Below, in pieces: positions 40,055-40,632 of a DNA stretch of 40,632 nt (position 1 is its first letter; the number at the start of each line of letters is the position of its first letter). The position numbers and the translations under genes are program-made. Below the pieces are notes generated by a model. The model had not been told where the DNA came from, searched no databases, and worked only from the letters and a program-made list of their open reading frames with translations. Source of the stretch: Rhodospirillales bacterium (lineage in GTDB: Bacteria > Pseudomonadota > Alphaproteobacteria > Rhodospirillales > 2-12-FULL-67-15); the NCBI GenBank assembly GCA_009693905.1, contig SHWG01000003.1:1-40632 (forward strand). Reading direction: 5' to 3'.

Positions 40055-40632
40055 ATGACCGGCGCGGCCGCGCCGATTCTCGAAGTTCGCAACCTGAACA
40101 AGCGGTACGGCGCCACGCCCGCGCTCCGCGACGTGACGTTCAGCGCCAGACGCGGCGAGTTCATCGTCGTGCTCGGGCGCAGCGGCGCCGGAAAATCGAC
40201 CCTGATGCGCTGCGTCAACCGCCTGGTCGAGCCGAGCGGCGGCGAAATCCGCTTCGAAGGCACGCCGGTTCCGATCGCGCGGCGGGCGCTTCGCCGGATG
40301 CGCCGCCGGATCGGCATGATCTTTCAGCAGTTCAACCTGGTGAAGCGGCTTTCGGTCCTGACCAACGTGATGACCGGGACACTCGGATATAAGGCGCTGC
40401 TGCCGTCGCTGGTCTACCATTTCGGCCGCGAGGAGAAGCTCGCCGCGCTCGAATGCCTGGAACGGGTCAACATGGCGCACAAGGCGTTCCAGCGCGCCGA
40501 CACGCTCTCGGGCGGCGAACAGCAGCGGGTCGCCATCGCCCGCGTCCTCAACCAGAAGCCGGCTTTGCTGCTCGCCGACGAGCCGGTCGCCAGCCTGGAC
40601 CCGACCATCGCCCGCACCGTGCTCCGCGATCT
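40055..40632 (+). CDS. phnC: Phosphonate ABC transporter ATP-binding protein PhnC (5' part)
   Basis: Only the first ~192 codons lie in the window. The translation starts MTGAAAPILEVRNLNKRYG and contains Walker A LGRSGAGKSTL (Lys47), the PhnC-typical Q-loop MIFQQFNLVKRLSVLTNV, the GYKALLPSLVYHF insert, signature LSGGEQQRVAIARVL and Walker B LLLADEPVASLDP. The long inserted helix after the Q-loop is characteristic of PhnC. The start follows the phnD stop by 25 bases. phnE is expected downstream. Confidence 0.92.
   Translation, partial: MTGAAAPILEVRNLNKRYGATPALRDVTFSARRGEFIVVLGRSGAGKSTLMRCVNRLVEPSGGEIRFEGTPVPIARRALRRMRRRIGMIFQQFNLVKRLSVLTNVMTGTLGYKALLPSLVYHFGREEKLAALECLERVNMAHKAFQRADTLSGGEQQRVAIARVLNQKPALLLADEPVASLDPTIARTVLRD

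Overview
The window is a high-G+C stretch (roughly two thirds G+C by eye) of an alphaproteobacterial chromosome. Gene content and order point to Rhodospirillales or a close relative: lptG-lptD-surA-pdxA-rsmA, fabD/fabG/acpP/fabF/mltG, rpsF-rpsR-DUF2232-rplI, dnaB-alr-mlaE-mlaF-radA-cvpA-purF. The assignment rests on recognised protein families and synteny, not on a 16S gene or a database search.

Layout. (1) 1-6088, plus strand: an outer-membrane biogenesis and cofactor operon (end of lptG, lptD, surA, pdxA, rsmA) with overlapping or nearly abutting genes. (2) 6163-8880, minus strand: yicC, gmk and a nitronate monooxygenase-like gene; then an SDR gene on the plus strand (8978-9754). (3) 9755-14251, minus strand: fatty-acid synthesis genes fabD-fabG, a probable terminator, then acpP-fabF-mltG. 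(4) 14486-17031, plus strand: rpsF-rpsR-DUF2232-rplI, driven from a promoter that overlaps a divergent fabD promoter. (5) 17191-18440: a cyclopropane-fatty-acid synthase gene broken by a one-base deletion. (6) 18573-27215, plus strand: dnaB, alr, mlaE, mlaF, radA, cvpA, purF and an SDR whose catalytic residues look degenerate.

(7) 27216-29285 is an accessory stretch. It is richer in A+T and in repeats: tandem repeats, REP-like palindromes and a 113-bp imperfect palindrome. It also holds a strong unassigned minus-strand promoter that could make a small RNA, a small two-helix membrane protein, a probable RelE/ParE toxin remnant, and a DUF4160/DUF2442 gene pair. The promoter of that pair carries a palindrome in its spacer and may give a near-leaderless mRNA.

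(8) 29286-40632 is mainly a phosphonate region. It contains a DUF992 protein, a DeoR-type regulator, and a divergent 2-aminoethylphosphonate (AEP) type ABC importer (binding protein, ATPase, fused double permease). Next come a truncated LysR gene, a TauE/SafE permease, a DUF1993 protein, and a diheme cytochrome c/P460 gene interrupted by an amber codon. It ends with phnW (AEP-pyruvate transaminase), phnD and the start of phnC. Two different phosphonate importers and an AEP transaminase within 11 kb imply uptake and transamination of AEP. The enzyme that would cleave the C-P bond is not in the window and may lie past its right edge.

Nothing in the window can be called a new defence or mobile system with confidence. 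The most interesting unexplained parts are the 27.2-29.1 kb accessory stretch and the regulatory DNA of the phosphonate region. Three genes carry simple lesions (cfa frameshift, cytochrome amber codon, LysR truncation); the first two could be sequencing or assembly errors. No tRNA, rRNA, CRISPR array or intact insertion sequence was seen.
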